In this document: piece after piece, positions 1 to 8,817 of the stretch
Layout of the letters: each line of letters begins with the position of its first letter
How positions within the stretch are numbered: position 1 is the stretch's first letter
Assembly (NCBI RefSeq): GCF_001049735.1
Contig: NZ_CVPC01000003.1
Span: 62,001 to 126,000 of the forward strand
Source: Nereida ignava
GTDB lineage: Bacteria; Pseudomonadota; Alphaproteobacteria; Rhodobacterales; Rhodobacteraceae
DNA length: 64,000 bases
Reading direction: 5' to 3'
Notes under the pieces: model-generated
The model's database searches: none
What the model saw: only the letters and a program-made list of their open reading frames with translations
Told to the model about the DNA's origin: nothing
Position numbers and translations under genes: made by a program

Positions 1-558
1 ACCCGTCGAGCGGATATCTTCAATGACTTGCTCATGACGGGGGCGGGCCAGAACGCACACTGTAATGTCGCGTGCATCGCCGCCTTTAGCAGCAGAGAGA
101 GCTGCAACGCGTTCTTTTGTGGTCATATCAAGAGTAACCGTGTCCGTGGCGTAACCGGGGCCAATGGCCAGCTTATCCATATATGTGTCGGGTGCATGTA
201 GCATCGAGCCGCGTGGCCCCATGGCGATGACTGTCAACGCGTTTGGCATATCGTTGGCAGTCAGAGTTGTGCCCTCAAGCGGGTCAAGTGCGATGTCCAC
301 GCCGGGGCCTGTGCCACTGCCGACTTCTTCGCCAATATAAAGCATCGGGGCCTCGTCACGCTCACCTTCGCCGATCACAACAACACCCGCAATTTCCAGA
401 CGGTTGAGTTGTTCGCGCATTGCGTTCACAGCCGCTTGGTCTGCTGCCTTTTCGTCCCCACGCCCGATCCAATCGGCGCTTGCGATGGCTGCTTGTTCTG
501 AGACGCGGGCCAAGCCCAGTGACAGCATACGGTCGTGAAAGTCTTTGGGTGCGGTCAT
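1..558 (-). CDS. glpX: Class II fructose-1,6-bisphosphatase GlpX, N-terminal part (runs off the window)
   Basis: The first 186 codons are visible; the gene continues past base 1. It hydrolyses fructose 1,6-bisphosphate to fructose 6-phosphate (gluconeogenesis; in Roseobacters often also the sedoheptulose bisphosphate step). The protein starts MTAPKDFHDR and carries the class II signature: a VVIGEGERDEAPM segment, then DIALDPLEGTT, the metal- and phosphate-binding DPxxGT motif of the Li-sensitive phosphatase fold. The ATG at 556-558 is the only sensible start. It lies 38 bases downstream of the homoserine dehydrogenase stop on the same strand, so hom-glpX is probably one transcription unit. 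Identification is firm; the C-terminal half cannot be checked here. Confidence 0.95.
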   Translation of the reverse strand, partial: MTAPKDFHDRMLSLGLARVSEQAAIASADWIGRGDEKAADQAAVNAMREQLNRLEIAGVVVIGEGERDEAPMLYIGEEVGSGTGPGVDIALDPLEGTTLTANDMPNALTVIAMGPRGSMLHAPDTYMDKLAIGPGYATDTVTLDMTTKERVAALSAAKGGDARDITVCVLARPRHEQVIEDIRSTG

Positions 559-596
559 GTTCTTGGCTTTCTTAAGGGAAGTATTCGTGTAGCGGG

Positions 597-1892
597 TTAG
601 ACGTTTTCGATGCGCAGGGCGACAGGCGCATCATCGACAACACCGGTTGTCCCAAACGCCGCAAGTGCTTCATCAAGGGCGGCGCGGGTCGTGTCATGTG
701 TGACGATGATAACGGGCGCACTTGTGCCTTCGTGATCAATCTGGCGCATGCGATCTATGCTGATGCCATGATCACCCAAGACGGCGGCCACTTTGGCCAG
801 CGCGCCTGGTTTGTCTGTCAGATGCAGGCGCAAATAATACGGCGCTACAGTGCTTGCTTGGGCACGCGGCGCGCTTGTCAGTGTTTTTGCAGGTTGGCCG
901 AATGTGCTGATGCGAATGCCGCGGGCAATATCCATCACGTCTGACATAACCGCACTAGCCGTGGGGCCTTCGCCCGCACCAGGGCCGCGCAGCACGATTT
1001 GCTCAACGCTGTCGCCTTCCAGAACTACCATGTTCGTGCCGCCCTGAAGCCGGCCAAGCGGCGATGTTGCTGGGACCAAGCAAGGTGTCATGCGCTGGAC
1101 CAAGCCGCGGTCAGACATTTGTGCGACGCCAAGCAATTTGATCTTGAAGCCCATCTCACCGGCACGGGTAATGTCATCAAGGCTGACGCGTTGGATGCCT
1201 TCAAGCTCAACACCGTCAAAATCTACCTGCGTCCCAAATGCAATGGATGCCAGCAGGGCAAGTTTATGACCTGCATCGATGCCGCCCACGTCCAAGTTCG
1301 GATCTGCCTCGAGGTAGCCTAGTTTGTCAGCTTCGGCGAAAAGCGCCTCATACCCTTGGCCGGTCGCTTCCATTTGGGTCAGGATATAGTTGCACGTGCC
1401 GTTCATCACGCCCATCACGCGGCCCATCGCGTTGCCTGCAAGACCCTCGGTCAGTGATTTTACAACGGGAATACCGCCTGCGACTGCAGCTTCAAAACGG
1501 ATAACACGGCCTGCGGTTTCTGCTGCTAAGGCAAGTGAGTGTCCGTGAATAGCTAGAAGCGCCTTGTTGGCGGTGACGACATCTTTGCCAGCCGCAATTG
1601 CGGCCTCGGTTGCATCTTTCGCGGGGCCTTCTGAGCCGCCCATGACTTCGACAAACACATCGACATCATCACGTTTTGCCAAAGCAACAGGATCGTCTTC
1701 CCACGCATAGCCATCAAGAGGTGCGCCGCGGTCTTTACCTTTTGAGCGTGCGGAAACAGCGGTAATTTGCACCGCTCGACCACTACGAGCAGCAAGCAAA
1801 TCTGCGTGCTGTTGAACAATTTTCACAACACCAATGCCAACCGTTCCCAAGCCAGCAATTCCGAGACGAAGTGGGGGGAGGGTCGTTGTCAT
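597..1892 (-). CDS. hom: Homoserine dehydrogenase
   Basis: Reduces aspartate semialdehyde to homoserine with NAD(P)H, the branch point to threonine and methionine. The 431-residue protein has the expected order: an N-terminal Rossmann fold with GIAGLGTVG near residue 12, the catalytic/dimerisation domain with the segment GGIPVVKSLTEG and the family-typical GVMNGTCNYIL stretch, and a C-terminal ACT domain (YYLRLHLTDKPGALAKVAAVL) that in this family binds threonine for feedback inhibition. The frame is open further upstream, but the ATG at 1890-1892 (MTTTLPPLRLGIAGLG) gives the normal length and is preferred over the upstream methionine at 1982. It is followed by glpX on the same strand. Confidence 0.96.
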   Translation of the reverse strand: MTTTLPPLRLGIAGLGTVGIGVVKIVQQHADLLAARSGRAVQITAVSARSKGKDRGAPLDGYAWEDDPVALAKRDDVDVFVEVMGGSEGPAKDATEAAIAAGKDVVTANKALLAIHGHSLALAAETAGRVIRFEAAVAGGIPVVKSLTEGLAGNAMGRVMGVMNGTCNYILTQMEATGQGYEALFAEADKLGYLEADPNLDVGGIDAGHKLALLASIAFGTQVDFDGVELEGIQRVSLDDITRAGEMGFKIKLLGVAQMSDRGLVQRMTPCLVPATSPLGRLQGGTNMVVLEGDSVEQIVLRGPGAGEGPTASAVMSDVMDIARGIRISTFGQPAKTLTSAPRAQASTVAPYYLRLHLTDKPGALAKVAAVLGDHGISIDRMRQIDHEGTSAPVIIVTHDTTRAALDEALAAFGTTGVVDDAPVALRIENV

Positions 1893-2047
1893 TGTGAGAT
1901 CTCCGCGCGCATGGCGAATGCGCTGATTAGTGAACACTTTTGTCCCTGTTATCGCAGGCGCAACTGGCTTGCAACGCGCCAAAGCAGACAGGCGCTGTGG
2001 TTTGCGCTAACGCGGTTCTATCCGGTAGTTTCGGGCTTTGTTTTTGC

Positions 2048-2347
2048 TTAGTTGCTGGCGGTGCCGCCCGTAAGGCGGGACTGGTCATCCGGAGTAATTA
2101 CTTCGCCGCTAAGCCGTGCTGCTTTGGCGCGCAGAGACGATGACCGCGTTGCAAGATTTTCAGCTGCGGCTTTATCGGCCTCATCGTCTGTTGCGGAGGC
2201 GATGATAGTTTCGAGAGAGATCAGCGCGGGGTAGGGGGCGGCTTGGGCGCGCGCAGAGACGGATTGTTCCAATTGCGGAATATCTGTGCAGCCTGCAATC
2301 ATGCTTAGGGCGGCTGTTGCGAAGGCGAGTGTGGTGGTGCGAAACAT
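2048..2347 (-). CDS. Small predicted lipoprotein
   Basis: A 99-residue protein with a short signal peptide and a good lipobox: MFRTTTLAFATAALSMIAGC, so Cys20 would be the lipidated residue. The mature part is alanine-rich, probably helical, and has no domain I recognise. The open frame extends to 2503 upstream, but the ATG at 2345-2347 directly precedes the signal peptide and was chosen. It lies between the pirin gene and hom, all on the minus strand. Function unknown; the lipoprotein assignment is a direct reading, the cellular role is not inferred. Confidence 0.75.
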   Translation of the reverse strand: MFRTTTLAFATAALSMIAGCTDIPQLEQSVSARAQAAPYPALISLETIIASATDDEADKAAAENLATRSSSLRAKAARLSGEVITPDDQSRLTGGTASN

Positions 2348-2441
2348 GCGTCTGTTAGATCGAAAAACGCATACCTTTACAAGCGCGCCACGTGGTTGCT
2401 GGAAAAACAGCAGGGGTCGCGGCGCGCTTGGATCGTTTATT

Positions 2442-3353
2442 TTAGTGCGCGGGTTTGATGAATGTGCCGTTGCGCAACTCACGTACGGCTTGGCGCAATT
2501 CATCTTCGGTGTTCATCACGATCGGGCCGTGCCACGCGACGGGCTCTTCAATTGGCGCGCCTGAAATCAGCAAGAAGCGAACACCTTGCTCGCCGGCCTG
2601 AACCGTCACTTCATCGCCCGTGCCAAACCGGATCAACGTACGATCGCCGGACATATCGCGGATGTTGACTTCCTCGCCCATGACTTCTTTTTCGAGTAAC
2701 ACGCCAGATGGGGCTGACGCATCTGCAAACGCGCCTTCACCCTCAAAGACGTAGGCAAACGCGCGACGGTAGGTGTCAATTTTGAAGGTTTTCTTCACGC
2801 CAGCAGGCACGAAGATATCCAAATATTGCGGGTCTGCGGCGATGCCATCAACCGGACCGGTTTTCCCCCAGAAGTTACCGACAATGATTTTGACCTGAGT
2901 TCCATCATCGTCCGTTACCACTGGAATGTCCTTGGCGGTTACGTCTTGGTAGCGCGGTGCGACCATCTTTTGTGAGGAAGGTAAGTTACCCCAAAGCTGA
3001 AAGCCGTGCATTTGGCCTGCGGCGTTTCCGTGTGGCATTTCTTGGTGCATGATCCCGCGACCAGCAGTCATCCACTGCACGTCACCCGCGCCCAAGGTGC
3101 CCGTGTTGCCAAGGCTGTCGCCGTGATCCACGGTGCCGTTCAGCACATACGTAATGGTTTCGATGCCGCGGTGCGGGTGCCATGGGAAACCCTTTTCAAA
3201 ATGCGCCGGAAGATCGTTACGAAAATCGTCAAACAGCAGAAATGGATCAAGCTCTGACGGGTCTTGAAAGCCAAATGCACGGTGCAGGTGAACGCCGGCA
3301 CCTTCCATGGTTGGAATGGCCGGGCGAGTTTCTAGAACAGGACGGATCGACAT
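2442..3353 (-). CDS. Pirin family protein
   Basis: A 303-residue bicupin of the pirin family. The N-terminal cupin contains the metal-binding segment FPWHPHRGIETITYVLNG followed by DVQWMTAGRGIMHQE, the two conserved pirin blocks; the C-terminal half matches the pirin C domain in length and ends in PVAWHGPIVMNTEDEL, a standard pirin ending. Bacterial pirins act as metal-dependent quercetinase-like or redox/regulatory proteins; the substrate cannot be read from sequence. The ATG at 3351-3353 (MSIRPVLETRP) fits the family start better than the open extension to 3434. Its promoter must lie in the short divergent gap before 3525. Confidence 0.9.
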   Translation of the reverse strand: MSIRPVLETRPAIPTMEGAGVHLHRAFGFQDPSELDPFLLFDDFRNDLPAHFEKGFPWHPHRGIETITYVLNGTVDHGDSLGNTGTLGAGDVQWMTAGRGIMHQEMPHGNAAGQMHGFQLWGNLPSSQKMVAPRYQDVTAKDIPVVTDDDGTQVKIIVGNFWGKTGPVDGIAADPQYLDIFVPAGVKKTFKIDTYRRAFAYVFEGEGAFADASAPSGVLLEKEVMGEEVNIRDMSGDRTLIRFGTGDEVTVQAGEQGVRFLLISGAPIEEPVAWHGPIVMNTEDELRQAVRELRNGTFIKPAH

Positions 3354-3524
3354 ATTTTCAGCCTCCAGATTGTAGGATCGACATGGGGTGCTTCCCACGT
3401 GTTGGGCAGAATTTACGCCGTAACAGAGGCGCACACAATTGCCGTGTTTCGCAGATTTGCAGTGCGTAAATGCACATAAGCGATGTGCTCTTTCCCTTGG
3501 CGCAATGGGGGGGTATCAGGTCGC

Positions 3525-4040
3525 ATGGAATTTCCTTTTGATATCCCCGCAGATGGTGTGATTGCACGTGTTCGTGCCAGCGCCGGTCGTCGCTTTTTTG
3601 GTTGTGGCACATTGCTGGCGTTAGGCGCTTTGTTGGTGTTGTTGGGCTTTACCCGCGCCGAGACAGGTTTGGGCTACCGTTTGTTTTTGGTCCTTGGTGG
3701 CGCAGGTGTGTTGGCGGCGGCAACGATCATGTGGCGCTCGACGCTCATCGCGGTTGAATTGACAGTTGAGGGGCTGCGCGACACGACGGGCCGCGTTCTT
3801 GCACCGCTGGATGATATTGTGGGCGTTGACCGCGGCGTCTTTGCGTTTAAACCGTCAAACGGTTTCATGGTGCGTCGCAAGACAGCGGGCCTTAAAGGGT
3901 GGTGCCCTGGTATTTGGTGGGCGACATCCAAAATGCTTGGCGTAGGTGGGGTGACGCCAGCCGGCGAAGCCAAATTTATGGCAGAGAGCCTGTCCATGTT
4001 AATTGCTGCGCGCGATGCCGGAAATTTGCCGCGCGGCTAA
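3525..4040 (+). CDS. Conserved membrane protein of unknown function
   Basis: A 171-residue protein starting MEFPFDIPADGVI. Two adjacent hydrophobic segments (about residues 28-45 and 52-70) form a likely helical hairpin in the inner membrane, followed by a soluble part with the look of a PH-like or YcxB-like domain: beta-rich, with a DTTGRVLAPLDDIVGVDRG stretch. The frame is open to 3483, but the ATG at 3525 is the plausible start. It is transcribed divergently from the pirin gene and convergently with the TadE-like gene, with only 10 bases between the stops. No specific function recognised. Confidence 0.75.
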   Translation: MEFPFDIPADGVIARVRASAGRRFFGCGTLLALGALLVLLGFTRAETGLGYRLFLVLGGAGVLAAATIMWRSTLIAVELTVEGLRDTTGRVLAPLDDIVGVDRGVFAFKPSNGFMVRRKTAGLKGWCPGIWWATSKMLGVGGVTPAGEAKFMAESLSMLIAARDAGNLPRG

Positions 4041-4050
4041 GCTGCTGGTT

Positions 4051-4632
4051 TTAAGACGCGGTGTATGTTGGTGGGTTAGGCGCGCGTGATCGGGCAAATG
4101 TGCGCGCTTTTAGATAGAGGTTGTTTTCAAAAAACCGGCCCCACGACAGGCTAAACCGCGAGACTGTCTCAACCATTACAATCTGATCCCCTGCTGCGAT
4201 TGGCGGCATGTCTTCTTTCAAAACGTTGATGCTGTCATGGCTATAACTGCTAAGATCGGGTCCGCGCGCCTGTGACCATGCGGTTTTGTAGGGCTTGTTC
4301 GTTTTGCCAGTCGGAACCACCATGGTGATGCTGATCGAAGTTCCTTGCGCTGCAGGTGTCATATACTGTGCGGTTTGTTTCATGCTGGTCACGAAGGTCG
4401 GGGTGATGGTGCCCAGTTCGCGGCTGATCACATCGGCCACAACGTAGCTTGCCTTCGTGGTTTGCGCGTTTGTCCGGAATGCCTCAAAGAACGTAGCCAT
4501 CGCCATAAAACTCCAAAACAACAGCGGAAAAACCAGCACGGTTTCAATGGCAAGCGTGCCTCCTGTGTCATCGCAGAAGGCTTTGAGGCGGGCGGTGAAG
4601 CGGCTCAATGAAGGGGGATGGAAACGTCGCAT
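4051..4632 (-). CDS. TadE/TadG-type minor pilin, second TadE-like gene
   Basis: A 193-residue pseudopilin-like protein. The N-terminus has the TadE pattern: a short basic cytoplasmic part, DDTGGTLAIE with the conserved glutamate at position 30, then one membrane helix (about 31-48), and a periplasmic domain. TadE-family pilins are cleaved by a prepilin peptidase such as TadV and take part in the Flp/Tad pilus used for surface attachment. The start ATG (4630-4632) shares one base with the stop of the upstream TadE-like gene (TGATG), showing translational coupling. It is the last gene of a three-gene unit (TadG-like, TadE-like, this). The ATPase, secretin and Flp pilin genes are not in this window. 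Confidence 0.85.
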   Translation of the reverse strand: MRRFHPPSLSRFTARLKAFCDDTGGTLAIETVLVFPLLFWSFMAMATFFEAFRTNAQTTKASYVVADVISRELGTITPTFVTSMKQTAQYMTPAAQGTSISITMVVPTGKTNKPYKTAWSQARGPDLSSYSHDSINVLKEDMPPIAAGDQIVMVETVSRFSLSWGRFFENNLYLKARTFARSRAPNPPTYTAS

Positions 4633-5168
4633 CACGCGGGCTCCGTCACATACGAAGTGATGGCAACAAGACGGTACTCGCCGGTTTCGGTTGTGGGCAG
4701 ATATGGGTTCAAGCCGATGGTTGGCAGCAATGGTGGCTGCAGCACGCAAACCCGCAGGAACATTAATTCATTCTGTCCGCCCGGTGAAAATGGTCCGGCT
4801 GGGTTCACGGCACTTGGTTTATCATGGCATTGTGGCGCGTTCAGGGTCACGCCTACGCGCGGGTCGCGGCGTACCATTTCAAGCTTAAGGCTGTTCGAGC
4901 AATTATTTAGGAAGGTTGCCTCGGCACACATGACATCCCGCAAATCTTGATAGGAGGGGGGTGCAATCGTGTTGAGGCGCACGTGGCGCACTGTTCGGTC
5001 AAGCGCCATTTCCAACATAGCTTGACGTGCCTGCATCACACCAAGTTCAACGCCCATGAACAAAATCCAGTAGAACAAAGGATAGAGGATCACGAACTCA
5101 ATCGAAGACACGCCGTCTTCGTCGCGCCAAAATTGGATGATGCGGCTAAATGCGCGGCGGCCCAGCAT
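4632..5168 (-). CDS. tadE: TadE-like minor pilin
   Basis: 178 residues. After a basic N-terminus comes DEDGVSSIEF, the TadE motif with glutamate 24, then a single membrane helix of about 20 residues and a periplasmic domain with several cysteines (CAEATFLNNC and others) that could form disulphides. It is a component of the Tad tight-adherence pilus. Its ATG directly abuts the stop codon of the upstream TadG-like gene (TAGATG) and its stop overlaps the next start, so the three genes are one operon. Which of the two TadE-like genes is the orthologue of characterised TadE or TadF cannot be decided from the sequence. Confidence 0.85.
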   Translation of the reverse strand: MLGRRAFSRIIQFWRDEDGVSSIEFVILYPLFYWILFMGVELGVMQARQAMLEMALDRTVRHVRLNTIAPPSYQDLRDVMCAEATFLNNCSNSLKLEMVRRDPRVGVTLNAPQCHDKPSAVNPAGPFSPGGQNELMFLRVCVLQPPLLPTIGLNPYLPTTETGEYRLVAITSYVTEPA

Positions 5169-6473
5169 CTACTGCACCAAGCGCAACTGGTTGATGTGGT
5201 TTGCGATGGCAGCGAATGCGGTGCTGATCTCGCGTCCTGAAACGTCAAAGTAATAGGCATCCCCCTCCGTTGCGCAGTCACGCATCGGACCTTCGCCAGT
5301 GTTTACTTCAAAACCGATCGCGTAAATCAAGATGCCTTTCGCGCGGGCTGCGGCACAGATTTCGGACAAGTTTGTATTCGCTTGCCACCAATTTGTTTGG
5401 GTAATCATGGAGGCCTTTAGCTTGTCCTCCATAGGATCTTCGCGGGTGCTCCACCCGTAGTAGCTGTGATAGTACCGTTCAGCCTCGTCCCAGAAAAACT
5501 CGGCCATGTAATCCACGTGAAAATCATCAAGCAGATCAACCCAGTCCATCTGCGCGATGCCGTCCCATGGGATTTCGCTGGTGCTGTACCATTGATCATC
5601 CCAAGACGTGTTGGGATCGCCGGGGCGGTACCAGCGGTTGGACCAGCTGTTGCCGGGCACGTAGATCAGATATTGATCATACCATTCCATATTGCGGTTC
5701 ACGCTCCATCGATCGTGACGCTTACCTTCATGTGTGGACCAGTTTTTGAAGCGCCAAACCGGTGCTGGGCTGTTTTTAAAGTTGATGTAGGGATACTGGT
5801 TTTCTGTGGTTTGCCCGTATTGGGTCGTATTCACACCGTCGGTCATCAGAACGATTACTTTGAGAGTTTCATCCTGTGGGTTCGCACTTACAGATGGCAC
5901 CCAGTAGTTTGCGGGTCTGTCGTTGACCCGTGAAGGCACAGGAATTGTGGTGTCATCCGCAAGTGTTTTGACGGCGGGTTGAATTGCCGGATCAAGCAGA
6001 GCCACGCCCCACTTCATCCCTACATCAATCGCTGTGTTGCCGCTTGCTGTTAAGGTGTCGATGTGCGCGTCCAGCTGTGATTTTTCCGTGCGGTGCACCA
6101 TAATGTGTGGGCGTGAGTTTGCGGCATAGCGCGTATCAAAGCGGTCTTCCTGACACTCGAACTGAAGATAATTGGGAAAGCGTGTACTGCTGCTGCCATA
6201 GGCGAAATGCGCTTTGCGGGTCAGCTTCTGGCTGGGTGTTATAGCGGTGGATTTGAAGTCGTTTGGCGTGAATTCAATGCAGCTGCTGAACTGCTGTTCG
6301 CTTTGGACTGACGTTAGTCCCGGGGGATTGGTGATCGGGTTTTGCACGGAAACTGTGCCGCCATTTGCATTGAGTTGATCCAGCAGATCCTCGCCCACGT
6401 GAACAGTGTGATAGTAAGGCACGATAGAAACAGACGTAATGGCCGAGTCGTCATCGGGATCGTTTTTCACCAC
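5169..6473 (-). CDS. TadG-like VWA pilus protein, C-terminal fragment after a frameshift
   Basis: 434 codons from a GTG. This is the rest of the VWA (integrin-like) protein whose N-terminus lies at 6467-7087. It keeps the second half of the VWA domain (VIVLMTDGVNTT, a typical strand plus TDG motif), a large Trp/Tyr-rich insertion (about residues 235-345) and a C-terminal stretch ending in AIGFEVNTGEGPMRDC and a last Cys/Tyr-rich turn. Reading this frame upstream past the GTG gives a further segment, RIFELRKAAKEFFTAV, that continues the VWA helix but has no start; a TGA inside the hairpin at 6514-6533 blocks it. The GTG overlaps the end of the upstream ORF, so reinitiation is conceivable, yet the product would have no signal segment. 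Confidence 0.75.
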   Translation of the reverse strand: MVKNDPDDDSAITSVSIVPYYHTVHVGEDLLDQLNANGGTVSVQNPITNPPGLTSVQSEQQFSSCIEFTPNDFKSTAITPSQKLTRKAHFAYGSSSTRFPNYLQFECQEDRFDTRYAANSRPHIMVHRTEKSQLDAHIDTLTASGNTAIDVGMKWGVALLDPAIQPAVKTLADDTTIPVPSRVNDRPANYWVPSVSANPQDETLKVIVLMTDGVNTTQYGQTTENQYPYINFKNSPAPVWRFKNWSTHEGKRHDRWSVNRNMEWYDQYLIYVPGNSWSNRWYRPGDPNTSWDDQWYSTSEIPWDGIAQMDWVDLLDDFHVDYMAEFFWDEAERYYHSYYGWSTREDPMEDKLKASMITQTNWWQANTNLSEICAAARAKGILIYAIGFEVNTGEGPMRDCATEGDAYYFDVSGREISTAFAAIANHINQLRLVQ

Positions 6474-7087
6474 CGCGGTGAAGAATTCTTTGGCAGCCTT
6501 GCGCAGCTCGAATATCCGGTGGTCTCACCGGATGTAGACGGGTTCCCCATGGAACCTGACACGTCCACGACAAGAGAAATCTCGATATCGGTGATCCGCT
6601 CTTCCGCAGCACCTGAAACGGGTAGGTCCATGTAGTCGATACCAACCCAATGCATGAAAAGCGTTGGCACGCGGATTGATGCTTCGGCTTCAACGCGGCG
6701 GTATCCGATGCCCTCAACCGATGCGACGTCCACAGCGATATCTGCATCCGGCTCCGCCACACCGCAGCTTTCATATTGTGCGCCGTTGCGGGTGTGGTTC
6801 ACGTGGACATTGGCAAAGCCCGCTGAGCGAAATTGCCCCTCCATGATGTCACAAGCTTCAAGCGTTTGCTGCAAATCTGCCGCCGACAGGGTTGCGCCAT
6901 CAATTGTAAACTGAATGCGTGCGCGGCGTTCTTCAGCCATCATGATGTCTACGGCAAGACCGCCAATCATGATTATCGCCATCAAAATATAGAGTGTGAA
7001 GATGATCAAGGCACCGCTTTCGTCGTGCGCAAAAGCACGACATTTGCGCAGCCCAAGCGCATTTTTGAAAAGGCGGTGCATTCTCAT
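6467..7087 (-). CDS. TadG-like VWA pilus protein, N-terminal fragment before a frameshift
   Basis: 206 codons. Contains the TadG-type N-terminus (DESGALIIFTLYILMAIIM, one membrane helix around residues 25-46), a periplasmic TadE/G-like domain, and the start of a VWA domain with an intact MIDAS metal site, DVSGSMG at residues 175-181. About ten residues later the frame is lost: the last 15 residues (YSSCARLPKNSSPRW) do not fit the family, while the family-like continuation is in the minus-1 frame. An intact protein would be about 640 residues, normal for VWA-type TadG. Either of two ATGs (7087 or 7081) could start it. A real mutation, a phase-variable site or a sequencing error at the hairpin are all possible. 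Confidence 0.75.
   Translation of the reverse strand: MRMHRLFKNALGLRKCRAFAHDESGALIIFTLYILMAIIMIGGLAVDIMMAEERRARIQFTIDGATLSAADLQQTLEACDIMEGQFRSAGFANVHVNHTRNGAQYESCGVAEPDADIAVDVASVEGIGYRRVEAEASIRVPTLFMHWVGIDYMDLPVSGAAEERITDIEISLVVDVSGSMGNPSTSGETTGYSSCARLPKNSSPRW
6514..6533. repeat. Perfect 8-bp inverted repeat with 4-base loop at the tadG-like frameshift
   Basis: The sequence ATCCGGTG-4-CACCGGAT (written on the plus strand) is a perfect stem inside the VWA coding region. The coding frame changes by minus 1 (or plus 2) in or just after this hairpin, and a TGA stop lies within it in the downstream frame. Confidence 0.85.
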
Positions 7088-7332
7088 GGTTACTCACAAC
7101 GCTAAAATCGCCGCATACGAATCTACGCAGTACGGCCGGTTACGAAGCGTTCATGCAGAAAGATTTGGTTTCAATTATGGCAAAATGATGTGCCGCAGAT
7201 GTGCTTTTGCCTAAATTGTGATGAAGCTCATACCCGATAAGTTTTCAAACAGCCTAAATAATGGGCAAATTAACTTGCGTATAACCGCATCTGTGCCACG
7301 GTGCGGACGATGCGATTTAGGGAACTGTAAAG

Positions 7333-8763
7333 ATGTCTAACCAAACTGAGCCAAGCTTTCGCGAGAGTGTCGATTTAATGTTTAACCGTGCGGTGGGATT
7401 GATGGATCTGTCCCCGGGCTTGGAAGAAAAAATCAGGGTATGTAACGCAACTTATACAGTTCGTTTCGGTGTGCGTTTGCGCGGTGAAATCAAGACGTTC
7501 ACTGGGTATCGCAGCGTCCATTCCGAGCATATGGAGCCGGTAAAGGGCGGCATTCGTTTTTCGCTCGGCGTAAACCAAGACGAGGTAGAAGCGCTTGCCG
7601 CGTTGATGACGTATAAATGCGCGTTGGTTGAGGCACCTTTTGGGGGCTCAAAGGGCGGGCTATGTGTTGATCCGCGCGCCTATGATGCCCATGAAATGGA
7701 GGCTATCACCCGCCGTTTCGCATATGAGTTAATCAAGCGTGATCTGATAAACCCGTCCCAGAACGTGCCCGCGCCAGACATGGGCACGGGCGAGCGTGAA
7801 ATGGCGTGGATCGCAGATCAATATGCGCGGATGAATACAACTGATATCAATGCCAAAGCCTGCGTGACAGGCAAGCCAACCCACGCCGGCGGTATTGCTG
7901 GCCGTGTAGAGGCCACGGGACGTGGTGTGCAATATGCGCTGCGCGAGTTTTTCCGCGATGAGCGGGGTATGAAAGCCGCAGGGCTCAGTGGGTCCCTGAA
8001 AGGTAAACGGGTCATTGTGCAGGGGCTGGGCAACGTCGGCTACCACGCGGCCAAGTTTTTGGCTGAGGAAGACGGTGCGTTGATCGTCGGCGTCATTGAG
8101 CGTGACGGAGCTATCGTTGACACGAACGGAATTGACGTTGAGGCTCTTCGTACTTGCGTGGCGGAGACCGGAGGCGTGGCACAGTTTGAGGCAGGTGAAT
8201 ACATCAAAAACGGTGCTGAAGTACTTGAACGGGACTGCGATATTCTTATTCCAGCTGCCCTTGAGGGTGTGATTAACAAATCCAATGCGGAACGCGTGCA
8301 GGCGCCACTTATTATTGAGGCCGCTAACGGTCCGGTGACGGCGGGTGCGAATGATATTCTTGTGGCTAAAGGCTGTGTTATTATTCCCGACATGTATGCA
8401 AACGCGGGCGGTGTGACAGTGTCGTATTTTGAATGGGTCAAAAACCTGTCGCATATCCGCTTTGGGCGGATGCAGCGCCGCCAAGAGGAATCCCGTCACC
8501 AATTGATTGTGGATGAGTTAGAGCGCCTGAGCGCCGATAGCGGTGTCGGCTGGCAGCTTAGCCCAGATTTCAAAGAGCGGTATTTGCGCGGTGCGGATGA
8601 GTTGGAATTAGTGCGTTCGGGGTTGGATGACACAATGCGGATTGCTTATCAGGCGATGCGTGACGTCTGGCACGGCCGCGATGATGTACCCGATCTGCGC
8701 ACCGCTGCATATCTGGTTTCCATTGATAAAGTGGCACAGTCTTATCGCGCCAAGGGCCTTTAG
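7333..8763 (+). CDS. gdhA: Glu/Leu/Phe/Val dehydrogenase (glutamate dehydrogenase)
   Basis: A 476-residue amino-acid dehydrogenase that interconverts glutamate and 2-oxoglutarate plus ammonia with a nicotinamide cofactor. Visible motifs: the glutamate-binding KGGIRF at residues 71-76, the catalytic-lysine motif PFGGSKGG at 102-109 (Lys107), the PAPDMGTGEREMAW block, and the nucleotide-binding GLGNVG at 231-236. The C-terminal YANAGGVTVSYFEW is also standard. Length and motifs fit the medium-size glutamate dehydrogenase branch rather than leucine dehydrogenase. A GGGA-type ribosome site sits about 10 bases before the ATG. The 245-base gap upstream, divergent from the Tad genes, must hold both promoters. 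Confidence 0.92.
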   Translation: MSNQTEPSFRESVDLMFNRAVGLMDLSPGLEEKIRVCNATYTVRFGVRLRGEIKTFTGYRSVHSEHMEPVKGGIRFSLGVNQDEVEALAALMTYKCALVEAPFGGSKGGLCVDPRAYDAHEMEAITRRFAYELIKRDLINPSQNVPAPDMGTGEREMAWIADQYARMNTTDINAKACVTGKPTHAGGIAGRVEATGRGVQYALREFFRDERGMKAAGLSGSLKGKRVIVQGLGNVGYHAAKFLAEEDGALIVGVIERDGAIVDTNGIDVEALRTCVAETGGVAQFEAGEYIKNGAEVLERDCDILIPAALEGVINKSNAERVQAPLIIEAANGPVTAGANDILVAKGCVIIPDMYANAGGVTVSYFEWVKNLSHIRFGRMQRRQEESRHQLIVDELERLSADSGVGWQLSPDFKERYLRGADELELVRSGLDDTMRIAYQAMRDVWHGRDDVPDLRTAAYLVSIDKVAQSYRAKGL

Positions 8764-8817
8764 GATTTCATCTTAGGCGGTGTAGACTTTGCGCGTGCTA
8801 CAGCGGATATTGCGCTC

